From an uncultured Latescibacterota bacterium (GTDB taxonomy: Bacteria > Latescibacterota > UBA2968 > UBA8231): a stretch of 64,000 nucleotides of DNA. This document shows, one piece after another, positions 7,916 to 15,286 of the stretch (position 1 is the stretch's first letter; each line of letters begins with the position of its first letter). The notes beneath the pieces are model-generated. The model was not told the origin of the DNA. It made no database searches and worked only from the letters and a program-made list of their open reading frames with translations. The translations under genes and the position numbers were made by a program. Location of the stretch: contig OX638377.1 of the NCBI GenBank assembly GCA_951813615.1, positions 5,739,739 to 5,803,738 of the forward strand, given 5' to 3'.

Positions 7916-9576
7916 TCGAGCACCACTATTCTGCCAAAGGCCTGTTGACCGGTGTTTAGGGCAATGCGGTAAAAATACGTGCCATTGGCTACCAGTTGGC
8001 CGTCTCGGTCGAGACCATCCCAAAGGATGCGGTGATCGACGCCACCGGCAAAGGGCTCACCCGCCGCGAGGTTGCAAACTAGGCCGCTGGCAAAGTCGTA
8101 AATCGCAACAGAAACCTCTGCATCCTGTGACAAGCTAAAGACGATGGTCGCGGTTTCGCGCGAAGGGGCGAAAGGGTTAGGTGCTGCGTACGCGAGAGCC
8201 GTGCTGTCGGGCACGCCTCCAGTGCTGACGAAAGTACCTTCGTCGAGCGTGCGCGTGCGGATCAGATCGCGGATGACGCGCCAAGTATTGCCCTCGTCCT
8301 CGGAGCGGCCAAGGCCATGCTCGGCCCCTGCCCAGAGCACATCGTCCACCGCTGCAAGCCCGACAAAAGTGCCGGTTAGCGGCTGTCCATCGACGACGTC
8401 TATGGTGTCCCAGACGCGTTCGGAGTCGGTTGGCAGGGTTGGGTCTGGACTGGCTAGCAGCCCTTGGTCGGTGCCGGCCCAAACAAAATTGGGGGTAAAA
8501 GCAAAGTCCCAGGCAAACGTCGGCCCGGTGTGGCCCCAGGTCTGGCCGAGGTCGCGGCTGACGCTGAAGGCTTGGGTTTGGCCGACCGAGGAGGTGGTAT
8601 TGGTTCCCGCCCAGATGGCTGTGGTGCCGTCGGGCAGTACTTGGCGTTCGAGTGCGACGACCCAGTTGCCAGCCGGATGGCCTGGGATGGGAGTGCCCTC
8701 TGCGCCGAGGCGCACCTTGGCATTTTGCCAATGCTGGCCTCCATCAAAGGTGAAGGCGATCCCGCTGGCAGTGCCGATCCACACCGTATCCCCGTAAGCG
8801 ATAACCGCAAAAGTGCGGTGCAGGAATGATTGGCTGGCCAAGCTGTCGGCGTCAGCACGCAACTGGGCGATGTCGCTTGGATCAGCGTTTGCGCTTGCGA
8901 GACTATCGGCCACCATTCGCAAGCTGTCGGCAGCCGTATCGCTGGCTAAAAAGACAATCTCGTCTGCGCCGCCGGGCAAGAAGGGTTCCCAAGTGCGGCC
9001 TTGGTCGAGCGAACGCACGGTGGAGCCAGCAAAAAAGGCGGCGTACACGGCCTCCCCGTCGATGGAGATGTCAAAACAAGCATTGTCGATGGGCGTGCCA
9101 GGCTCGCGCTCAAAACCGGCCTTGGTGGGATCGAAAATGAACTCGTTGGGAATGTGATGCCAGGAGTCGCCACCGTCGTGGGAAAAACTCAATCCAGTGC
9201 CCGCTTGTTTCACGCCCTGTCCGGCGGTGACCGAATCGACCAAGGTCGCCACCCACACCGTATCGCCGACTGCGTCGAGGGCGCTGATTGCGCCGCGGCC
9301 AAGGCCGTTGAGTTCGGTAAAGGTGACCCAGTCCGTGGAGTTGGGGCCGTTGCTTTGCGCCGGATCGAGCCGCGCCACCCCACTTTCGGTGCCGACCCAT
9401 AGATAGCGCCCGCTCCAGACGACGTCGCCTATTGACGTGCCGAATAGCCCACGGATAGGCTCGGACGCTTGGTGGAAGCGCTGGGGGCGGAGTGCATGAC
9501 CGGGCGATAGATGCAGCGCGAGGACGAGCAGCGAGCAAGAGAAGAGGACGGCCTGGCGAGAAAAGAAATAAGTCAT
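7912..9576 (-). CDS. Secreted BNR/sortilin-type beta-propeller with FlgD-Ig-like C-terminal domain
   Basis: A 554-residue protein with a signal peptide ending SPGHA, then repeated propeller strands (YLWVGTESGVARLD; VWIGTASGIAFTFDGGQHW; FVWAGTDQGLLAS; LWAGAEHGLGRSEDEGNTW) typical of BNR/Asp-box photosystem-stability-like repeats. The last about 90 residues begin AAPNPFAPSRETATIVFSL and end ILWDGLDRDGQLVANGTYFYR then RIVVLD, the FlgD-Ig-like C-terminal domain often used as a sorting tag. It is translationally coupled to two PorV/PorQ-like barrel genes. The ligand is unknown. Confidence 0.85.
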   Translation of the reverse strand: MTYFFSRQAVLFSCSLLVLALHLSPGHALRPQRFHQASEPIRGLFGTSIGDVVWSGRYLWVGTESGVARLDPAQSNGPNSTDWVTFTELNGLGRGAISALDAVGDTVWVATLVDSVTAGQGVKQAGTGLSFSHDGGDSWHHIPNEFIFDPTKAGFEREPGTPIDNACFDISIDGEAVYAAFFAGSTVRSLDQGRTWEPFLPGGADEIVFLASDTAADSLRMVADSLASANADPSDIAQLRADADSLASQSFLHRTFAVIAYGDTVWIGTASGIAFTFDGGQHWQNAKVRLGAEGTPIPGHPAGNWVVALERQVLPDGTTAIWAGTNTTSSVGQTQAFSVSRDLGQTWGHTGPTFAWDFAFTPNFVWAGTDQGLLASPDPTLPTDSERVWDTIDVVDGQPLTGTFVGLAAVDDVLWAGAEHGLGRSEDEGNTWRVIRDLIRTRTLDEGTFVSTGGVPDSTALAYAAPNPFAPSRETATIVFSLSQDAEVSVAIYDFASGLVCNLAAGEPFAGGVDHRILWDGLDRDGQLVANGTYFYRIALNTGQQAFGRIVVLD

Positions 9577-9613
9577 CGAGCGAACGTTTTGCTGCAGCTA
9601 ATGATTGGGCCAC

Positions 9614-10441
9614 TCAAGCATAGGTAGCGGCCCGCTCGCGCATGGCCTCGATTACTTCGTAGCCGACTCCGTAATCGCCGATGCGGGTGCCTTCGCTGTC
9701 GCCGTGGCTGTCGGATCCTCCCGACTTGATCAGGCCATGGCGGTCGGCGAGTTGGTCGTAGTATTCCATTTGCGCCGGCTGGTGAGACGGGTGGAAGACT
9801 TCGATGCCGTCGAGGCCGTAGGTAACTAACTGCTCAATGATGGCCTCGGGGAGGCTGATGCTGGGGTGGGCGAGCACGGCCACGCCCCCCGTGCGATGAA
9901 TGAGGGCGATGAGATCTTCGGCCGCGGCGTAGGGTTTGGGCCGAAAGGCCGGCCCGCGATCGCCGATGTAGCGGCTGAAGGCCTCGTCTCTGTCGGATAC
10001 TATGCCATTTTGCACCATGGCTGCAGCGATGTGCGGCCGCCCGAGAGGGCTGCCGTTGGCTTGAGAGAGCACATCGTCGAGACTGACGGTCAGTCCCATG
10101 GCGTTAAGCGCTTTGATGATCGCGATTCCCCGCTGGTGGCGGGCTTGAAAAGACTTGGCGAGGGTCGTGCCGAGTTGGTCGTCTTGGTAGTCGATGCAGT
10201 AGGCGAGAATGTGTACTTCGCGGTCCCGGATGTGGGCGCTCAGTTCGGTCCCGGGCACCACTTCCATGCGCATCCGCTCGCCGGCCGCCGTGGCCTCGGG
10301 GACGCCTTTGACTGTGTCGTGATCAGTCAAACTCATCGCTTGCAAGCCCGCTTCGCAGGCCTCTTCGACCGCTTCAGTCGGAGTCCGCAATCCGTCAGAG
10401 CACAGGGAATGCGTGTGGAGATCAGCTAAGTTGTAAGACAT
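9614..10441 (-). CDS. PHP-domain phosphoesterase (TrpH / RNase AM-like)
   Basis: A 275-residue protein with the four PHP motifs: DLHTHSLCSDG at residues 7-17, SLTDHDTVKG (about 37-46), EVVPGTELSA and EVHILAYCID, plus later GGVAVLAHPSIS and SGGSDSHGD. This matches the YciV/TrpH group, which acts as 5'-3' exonuclease or 3',5'-nucleoside bisphosphate phosphatase. Length is typical. It stands between the propeller gene and the sigma factor gene with short gaps on both sides; the ATG at 10441 has no strong ribosome site that I can see. Confidence 0.88.
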   Translation of the reverse strand: MSYNLADLHTHSLCSDGLRTPTEAVEEACEAGLQAMSLTDHDTVKGVPEATAAGERMRMEVVPGTELSAHIRDREVHILAYCIDYQDDQLGTTLAKSFQARHQRGIAIIKALNAMGLTVSLDDVLSQANGSPLGRPHIAAAMVQNGIVSDRDEAFSRYIGDRGPAFRPKPYAAAEDLIALIHRTGGVAVLAHPSISLPEAIIEQLVTYGLDGIEVFHPSHQPAQMEYYDQLADRHGLIKSGGSDSHGDSEGTRIGDYGVGYEVIEAMRERAATYA

Positions 10442-10562
10442 GAAGATATTTTTATCCTGAAAGAAGCCTATTCCAAAGTCCTATTAACTAACATGTATGA
10501 AAGAAAGCCTTTTGCCGCGCTCAATCAAGCCCTTTGGCCACATGCAGCAAGAGCGCGTCTCG

Positions 10563-11411
10563 CTACATCGGATTGTTGGAAAGCTCGAGTAGTAGATCGC
10601 CAGCGTGGGTTCGCATTTTATGGAGGGCTTGGTCCCTGAGTTGGCGCACTCGCTCGCGCGTGAGGCCCAATTGCACGCCGATTTGCTCCAGCGTCTGGGA
10701 TTCTTGATCGTCGAGGCCGAAATAGGCGCGGACGACTAGGCGTTCGCGCTGGTCGAGTAAGTCGAGGCACGTGTGCAAGGTGTGAGAAAGCGCGGCGCGT
10801 TCATAGCAATCGGCCGGATCGGGGGTGCGAGCCGGGAAAGTGGCCATTAGCGGCTCCCTTTCATCGGGCATGATCGGCACGTCCATAGAGATATCGGGTT
10901 GGGCCATGTAAAGGGCATTGTGCGTCCGCTCCAGCGATAATTCGGCACTGTCGGCGATTTCCTCGGGGGTGGGATCGCGCCCCAGTTTTTGGGCGAGGAT
11001 ACCAGTCCAGCGCTCGACCTTTTGCAGGTCGTTGACTCGGCTCAGCGGCGGGCGGGCAATTTTGCCGTGTTCTGCTAAAGCCCGGAGAATTGCCTGGCGA
11101 ATCCACCACACCGCATAGGTGATGAACTTAAAGCCACGCGTCTCGTCGAAGCGCTGGACGGCTTCCAACAGCCCGAGGTTGCCCTCGGAAATCAGCTCCA
11201 TAAAAGAAAGCCCGCGCCCGTGGTATCCCCTTGCGATGCGAACGACAAAGCGCAAGTTGGCTTCGACCATCTGGTGCATGGCGCGCTCGTCGCCGGCGCG
11301 CACTCTATGCACCAGCTCGATTTCTCGTTGGCGGCTCAGCGGCTGAAAATGCTGAATGTCGCGCCAGTAGGACTCGGCCAGATCTAGCGAATTGAGGCTG
11401 CTTTTTCCCAT
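10563..11411 (-). CDS. Sigma-70 family RNA polymerase sigma factor (RpoD/RpoS type, no region 1.1)
   Basis: A 282-residue sigma factor. Region 1.2 is SYWRDIQHFQPLSRQREIEL; region 2 has RFVVRIARGYHGRGLSFMEL and the FKFITYAVWWIRQAI core/-10 recognition helix (2.3-2.4). Region 3 is LSRVNDLQKVERW, and region 4.2 is TLEQIGVQLGLTRERVRQLRD for -35 recognition. It lacks the acidic region 1.1 and the non-conserved insert of E. coli RpoD. In several deep phyla such a short protein is the housekeeping factor, so it may be either primary or a group 2 factor. A 6-bp inverted repeat lies upstream at 11480-11495. Confidence 0.92.
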   Translation of the reverse strand: MGKSSLNSLDLAESYWRDIQHFQPLSRQREIELVHRVRAGDERAMHQMVEANLRFVVRIARGYHGRGLSFMELISEGNLGLLEAVQRFDETRGFKFITYAVWWIRQAILRALAEHGKIARPPLSRVNDLQKVERWTGILAQKLGRDPTPEEIADSAELSLERTHNALYMAQPDISMDVPIMPDEREPLMATFPARTPDPADCYERAALSHTLHTCLDLLDQRERLVVRAYFGLDDQESQTLEQIGVQLGLTRERVRQLRDQALHKMRTHAGDLLLELSNNPM

Positions 11412-11479
11412 AAGAAGCCCAAATGACGAAAAGAGAAAATGACGGTTCTTAAGGCGAGTTCGGTTAAGCGATCTTCTAA

Positions 11480-11495
11480 TTACACACGAGTGTAA
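11480..11495. repeat. Inverted repeat upstream of the sigma factor gene
   Basis: TTACAC at 11480-11485 and GTGTAA at 11490-11495 form a 6-bp dyad with a 4-base centre, about 70 bases before the sigma factor start. It could be a regulator-binding site; no promoter could be fixed beside it. Confidence 0.35.
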
Positions 11496-11511
11496 AGATA
11501 AGGCACACGCT

Positions 11512-11542
11512 AAAAAGGAGCCATCGGGCTTTTGCCCTTTTT
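11512..11542 (-). terminator. Stem-loop with T-run after the rhamnulokinase gene
   Basis: AAAAAGG at 11512-11518 pairs with CCTTTTT at 11536-11542, and an inner GGGC/GCCC pairing is also possible. It lies 60 bases beyond the rhamnulokinase stop (11603) and just upstream of the sigma factor gene, which fits a factor-independent terminator separating the two. Confidence 0.5.
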
Positions 11543-11602
11543 ATTCCGAACTCACGTGTTCTTAAGTAGGACGACGGAGAAAAAGCGCGGTTCCTGCCAA
11601 AA

Positions 11603-13072
11603 TCAGGCCGGGGAGAGCAGCGCGCGGAAGCGGTCGTAGGCCGCGTCCCAAGCGGCGGCTTGTTCCGGTTCGTACACAACGGGCGCGAAGGAGTGGCGCA
11701 CGACTTGGCGGATTTCGGCCAGCGAACTCAGCTGGCCTAGGCCCATAAGCTGGAGCATTAAATTGCCGATGGCCGTTGCTTCGAGCGGCCCGGCGACGAC
11801 CGGTCTGCCGGTAGCTGAGGCGGTAAACTGGCAGAGCAGGCGATTTTGGATCCCACCGCCGACGATGTGGATGCATTCGAGACGGCGACCGAGAATGGTC
11901 TCTAGCGCGTCGAGCACGTAGCGGTACTTAAACGCTAGGCTTTCGAGGGCCACCCGCGCGACTTGCCCCTCGTCGGCGGGAATGGCTTGGCCCGTCTCTT
12001 GGCAATAGGCGCGGATTCTGGCGGGCATGTCGCCCGGCGCGAGAAAGCACTCGGCGTCCGGATCGACGAAAGCGATAAAGGGTGCCGCGCTTTGGGCCAT
12101 GGCCGTCAGCTCGTCGTAGGAAAAGGCGCGACCCTCGCGCTGCCAAGCGCGCCGGCACTCCTGTATCAACCACAGCCCCATGATATTCTTGAGGAAGCGA
12201 TAGGTCGGCCCGACGCCCCCTTCGTTGGTGAAATTGTGCTGGAATGCCTGATCGTTGATCAGCGGTTGGTCGAGTTCGACGCCCATCAGCGACCAGGTTC
12301 CCGAGCTGATATAAGCGTAGTCGCGGACTTCGGCGGGCACCGCGGCCACGGCCGCACCCGTATCGTGGGTAGCTGGGGCGATGACCGGAACCGAATGGAG
12401 GCCGGTTTCAGCAGCAATAGAGGACAGGAGCGAGCCTAGGTGGGTTCCGGGCTGGACGATCGGGGGCAGAAAATGGGTCGGCAGCCCCAGTCCGTCTAGG
12501 AGCTCGACCGACCAAGTGCTTTGGCGCGGATCGTAAAACTGGGTGGTGGTGGCGTTGGAAAATTCGCAGGTCTTGGTGCCCGTAAAGTAAAAATTGAACA
12601 GGTCGGCCATCATCAGAAAAGTCTGCGCCCATTCCAGTAAGGGCGAATCGCGCAGCGAAAGCAGTTGATACAAGGTGTTGAGCTTTAAAAACTGCACGCC
12701 GGTGCGCGCAAAAATTTCCTCGCGCGGCACCCGTGCAAAGGCTTCCTCTAACATGCCGTCGGTGCGCGGGTCGCGGTAGTTGCGCGGATTGTCCAAGAGC
12801 ACATCCCCAGGCCCGAGGAGGGCGAAATCGACGCCCCAGGTATCGACGCCAATTGCATCGAGCTCCTTGCCGTGTGTGCGGGCAAAGAGGCCGAGGGCCT
12901 GTTTCATCTCGGAGAAAAGGCGCAAAGGGTCCCAATAGAGACGGTCGAAGACTTGCACCGGGCCGTTTGCAAAGCGGTTCAGCTCTTCTAGCGCTAGACG
13001 CTCGCCGTCAAAATGTCCGACGATGGCGCGGCCACTTTCGGCTCCTAGGTCAAAAGCGAGCAGCTTGCTCAT
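11603..13072 (-). CDS. rhaB: Rhamnulokinase (FGGY carbohydrate kinase)
   Basis: A 489-residue kinase that phosphorylates L-rhamnulose. It starts MSKLLAFDLGAESGRAIVG (first phosphate loop) and has GVDTWGVDFALLG, the HDTGAAVAAVPAE motif with the catalytic Asp, ISSGTWSLMGVE, and near the C-terminus the adenosine-binding VGGGIQNRLLCQFTAS. Size and motifs fit RhaB rather than xylulokinase. ATG at 13072 overlaps the stop of the preceding small gene (ATGA). No rhamnose isomerase or aldolase gene is in the window, so the rest of the pathway must lie elsewhere. Confidence 0.93.
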   Translation of the reverse strand: MSKLLAFDLGAESGRAIVGHFDGERLALEELNRFANGPVQVFDRLYWDPLRLFSEMKQALGLFARTHGKELDAIGVDTWGVDFALLGPGDVLLDNPRNYRDPRTDGMLEEAFARVPREEIFARTGVQFLKLNTLYQLLSLRDSPLLEWAQTFLMMADLFNFYFTGTKTCEFSNATTTQFYDPRQSTWSVELLDGLGLPTHFLPPIVQPGTHLGSLLSSIAAETGLHSVPVIAPATHDTGAAVAAVPAEVRDYAYISSGTWSLMGVELDQPLINDQAFQHNFTNEGGVGPTYRFLKNIMGLWLIQECRRAWQREGRAFSYDELTAMAQSAAPFIAFVDPDAECFLAPGDMPARIRAYCQETGQAIPADEGQVARVALESLAFKYRYVLDALETILGRRLECIHIVGGGIQNRLLCQFTASATGRPVVAGPLEATAIGNLMLQLMGLGQLSSLAEIRQVVRHSFAPVVYEPEQAAAWDAAYDRFRALLSPA

Positions 13073-13347
13073 AGGTAGTTGAGACCGAGTTCGGAAACCA
13101 ACTCGCGCGTGTCGTTGTCGAGGAGAGAGCAGATCAGGGCGATGCCCAATTCGCGCTCCATAGTCGCGGCATACGCGGTGTGTTCGTCGCGAAAATTGAT
13201 CCGCTGGAAGCCGAGGACGGCTTTCTTGAAATCCTCGCGCCGCTCGTAGAGGACAATCTGGGCTATGGGCGCGTTGGCGAGTGCCTCGGAGACAAAGGAT
13301 GTACCGAAGATTTCCTCCAAGGCGTTTCTGAGCTGGCGATGCAGCAT
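13069..13347 (-). CDS. Small protein of unknown function, coupled to rhamnulokinase
   Basis: A 92-residue soluble protein that I do not recognise. It has a mixed helical sequence with LRNALEEIFGTSFVSEALAN and ERELGIALICSLLDNDTREL. Its ATG at 13347 overlaps the previous small gene's stop by one base (TAATG), and its TGA overlaps the rhaB start by 4 bases. The tight coupling on both sides is the main evidence that it is real. No membrane segment, signal or metal motif is visible. Confidence 0.6.
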   Translation of the reverse strand: MLHRQLRNALEEIFGTSFVSEALANAPIAQIVLYERREDFKKAVLGFQRINFRDEHTAYAATMERELGIALICSLLDNDTRELVSELGLNYL

Positions 13348-13532
13348 TAGAAGGGATAGACCTCGTCGAGTCGGCGTTTAAGTGCACTGCTGCGCTGCTC
13401 GCCATCGTTTTCAATCACGTACTGGACGATGGGTGCGCGCCGCCAATAGCTCAACATGGCCTCAAGATTGAGAGTGGGCTGATGAAACTCCAAGCGGAAG
13501 ACCAAAAAGGCGCGGAGCAAGTTTTTGACCAT
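13347..13532 (-). CDS. Very small protein of unknown function, first gene of the rhaB operon
   Basis: A 61-residue basic protein (LRAFLVFRLEFHQPTLNLEA then YWRRAPIVQYVIENDGEQRS) with no family I recognise. It begins at ATG 13532 without a good ribosome site and ends in a TAATG overlap with the next gene. Together with the 92-residue protein it forms a small pair placed before rhaB. It could be a remnant of a longer gene; the frame shows no other open extension that I could identify. Confidence 0.45.
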   Translation of the reverse strand: MVKNLLRAFLVFRLEFHQPTLNLEAMLSYWRRAPIVQYVIENDGEQRSSALKRRLDEVYPF

Positions 13533-13598
13533 AGTTTTCTAACTGCTGCTTCATTCCTGGACGAGGGGCGAACCTACGCAGAGGGCAAACGCCGCACC

Positions 13599-14567
13599 TT
13601 AGCTAATGTACTCCGCAATCCGCTTTTCAATGCGCTGCAAGACGGGCATTGCGCCGAGTTCGGCTTCAAAGTCCGTGCCCGTAACCCGTTGGAAAAGGTC
13701 GATATAGCGCTCGGCAACTTGGATGCGGATCTCGTCGTCGAGTGCGGGGATATTGTCGTCGGAAATGCCCTTGTCGCGGAGCCAAAGGCGCAAAAATTCC
13801 TTGTCGAGGCTTTCGGGTTCCTCGCCGCGCGCGTGGCGTTCCGCGTAGGTGTCGCTGATCCAAAAGCGTGACGAGTCGGGCGTGTGAATCTCGTCGGCGA
13901 GCGTGATGCGCCCGTCTGCGTCTAGCCCCATCTCATATTTGGTATCGACGAGGATCAAGCCTTGCTTGGCCGCTAGCTCCTCGCCGCGCGCAAAAAGCGC
14001 GAGGGCGATCTCCTCGACTTGGGCCCAGGTGTCTTCTGGTACTAGGCCTTGGGCGAGGATCTCGTCGCGCGAAATCAATTCGTCGTGGACTTCGTCCTTG
14101 GTCGTCGGCGTGATGATCGCCTCGTCGAAAGGCTGGTTTTTGACCATGCCGTCGGGTAAGGTATGGCCGCAGTAGTGACGCACGCCGCTGTTGTAATGGG
14201 TCCAGATGGCAGTATCCGAACTGCCCGTCAAATACTTGCGCACCACCACCTCGATGGGCAGGATGTCTAGTTCACGGGCGATGGTGACGTTGGCGTCGGG
14301 CACTGAGATGATTTGATTGGGGGCGATATCTTGGGTCTGCTCAAACCAGTACTGGGCGATGCGGTTGAGCACTTGGCCCTTGAGGGGAATGGTGCCGAGC
14401 ACGTGGTCGAACGCACTCTGGCGATCTGTCGTGATCAGCACGCGATGGTTGTCGAGCAAGTACATATCGCGCACCTTGCCGCGCTTATAGCGCGACTCCC
14501 ACTGGGGGAATTTGGCCTCCAGCAGGCAGTTGTCGAGTTGGGATTGGATCTGTTCGCGAGTTATCAT
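13599..14567 (-). CDS. purC: Phosphoribosylaminoimidazole-succinocarboxamide synthase
   Basis: A 322-residue SAICAR synthetase, the step joining CAIR and aspartate in purine synthesis. Signatures include YKRGKVRDMYLLDNHRVLITTDRQSAFD (split over residues 27-54), PLKGQVLNRIAQYWFEQT, VVRKYLTGSSDTAIW, ILVDTKYEMGLDADGRI and DEIHTPDSSRFW. It is the longer (about 320-residue) form seen in many bacteria and yeasts. A strong promoter with a dyad in its spacer lies about 45 bases upstream. It appears to be a single-gene transcript. Confidence 0.95.
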   Translation of the reverse strand: MITREQIQSQLDNCLLEAKFPQWESRYKRGKVRDMYLLDNHRVLITTDRQSAFDHVLGTIPLKGQVLNRIAQYWFEQTQDIAPNQIISVPDANVTIARELDILPIEVVVRKYLTGSSDTAIWTHYNSGVRHYCGHTLPDGMVKNQPFDEAIITPTTKDEVHDELISRDEILAQGLVPEDTWAQVEEIALALFARGEELAAKQGLILVDTKYEMGLDADGRITLADEIHTPDSSRFWISDTYAERHARGEEPESLDKEFLRLWLRDKGISDDNIPALDDEIRIQVAERYIDLFQRVTGTDFEAELGAMPVLQRIEKRIAEYIS

Positions 14568-14611
14568 GGCATAGACGTCCTCAGGTAAGAGCGTGGGATG
14601 CGAAAAAACTG

Positions 14612-14640
14612 ATATTATGAGGGCTAATAAGCCCCGTCAA
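14612..14640 (-). promoter_or_regulatory. purC promoter with an operator-like dyad in the spacer
   Basis: On the minus strand TTGACG (14640-14635) and TAATAT (14617-14612) are 17 bases apart, an almost consensus sigma-70 promoter. The spacer holds a perfect dyad, GGGCT/AGCCC around a 4-base centre (14621-14634), that fills the space between the two elements, where a repressor would block polymerase. Confidence 0.65.
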
Positions 14641-14662
14641 TAGGGTCCAGCAGAGAGAGAGC

Positions 14663-14691
14663 TTGATTTTCCCTCCTTGGCAGTGTATTTT
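14663..14691 (+). promoter_or_regulatory. Promoter of the small lipoprotein gene
   Basis: TTGATT at 14663-14668 and TATTTT at 14686-14691 with a 17-base spacer lie about 45 bases before the ATG at 14736. A ribosome site AGGGAGG sits just upstream of the start. Confidence 0.5.
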
Positions 14692-14735
14692 GAGGCCGAC
14701 TGAACAGACAATCTCACCCCTACAGGGAGGTTTAT

Positions 14736-15218
14736 ATGTCGAGGAAACTGGCTGTGTTAGCGCTGGCAGTAGGTTTGGTCGCCTGCGGCAGCGAGGAGGC
14801 GGAGAGACAGATTCTAGTCGAATACGTCCAGCAGATGCAGAAACTAGACGGCAAAAACAGGCAGATTGTCGAGACCATTGAGCATTTGAGAAAACCTCTC
14901 TCTGAGATTTCTGAGCCGGACTTGGCCAAAGCGCGGCGACTCATCAATGAATACGTCGCAGAGTTGCAAGGGCTCGTGCCAGACGATCTAGACTACAAAG
15001 AATTGCGCTTGGCCCACAATCTCTATGTTGCGAAGGTAGCGGAAGCGATTCCACTGTCTGGAGACCAAGGTCGAGAGCTGCGGCGCGAAAAGAGCAACGT
15101 CGATATCGGCGTACGCCACATCGAGAGGCTGACCGTCCGGCATTACAAGGTCGTCGACATCTTGTGGTTGCAGCGAAAGCTCACCGACCCCTATCCGCTC
15201 GCGTGGCCCTCTAGCTAG
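14736..15218 (+). CDS. Small lipoprotein of unknown function
   Basis: A 160-residue protein with a lipoprotein signal (MSRKLAVLALAVGLVAC, lipobox LVAC) followed by a helical, charged body (ILVEYVQQMQKLDGKNRQIV; ARRLINEYVAELQGLVPDD) that suggests a coiled-coil periplasmic protein. The start is supported by AGGGAGG. It is monocistronic: its own promoter lies upstream and a strong terminator 30 bases downstream. I do not recognise the family. Confidence 0.82.
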   Translation: MSRKLAVLALAVGLVACGSEEAERQILVEYVQQMQKLDGKNRQIVETIEHLRKPLSEISEPDLAKARRLINEYVAELQGLVPDDLDYKELRLAHNLYVAKVAEAIPLSGDQGRELRREKSNVDIGVRHIERLTVRHYKVVDILWLQRKLTDPYPLAWPSS

Positions 15219-15245
15219 ACTACCAGACTGTAAATATCAGCGCGA

Positions 15246-15282
15246 GAAAAGCCCTTAGCCGCCATGCGGCCGGGGCTTTTTG
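15246..15282. terminator. Bidirectional terminator between convergent genes
   Basis: AAAAGCCC (15247-15254) pairs with GGGCTTTT (about 15273-15280) with a GC-rich loop, flanked by A-run and T-run on either side. It lies between the plus-strand lipoprotein gene (ends 15218) and the minus-strand glycosyltransferase gene (ends 15287), so it can serve both. Confidence 0.8.
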
Positions 15283-15286
15283 CGTT

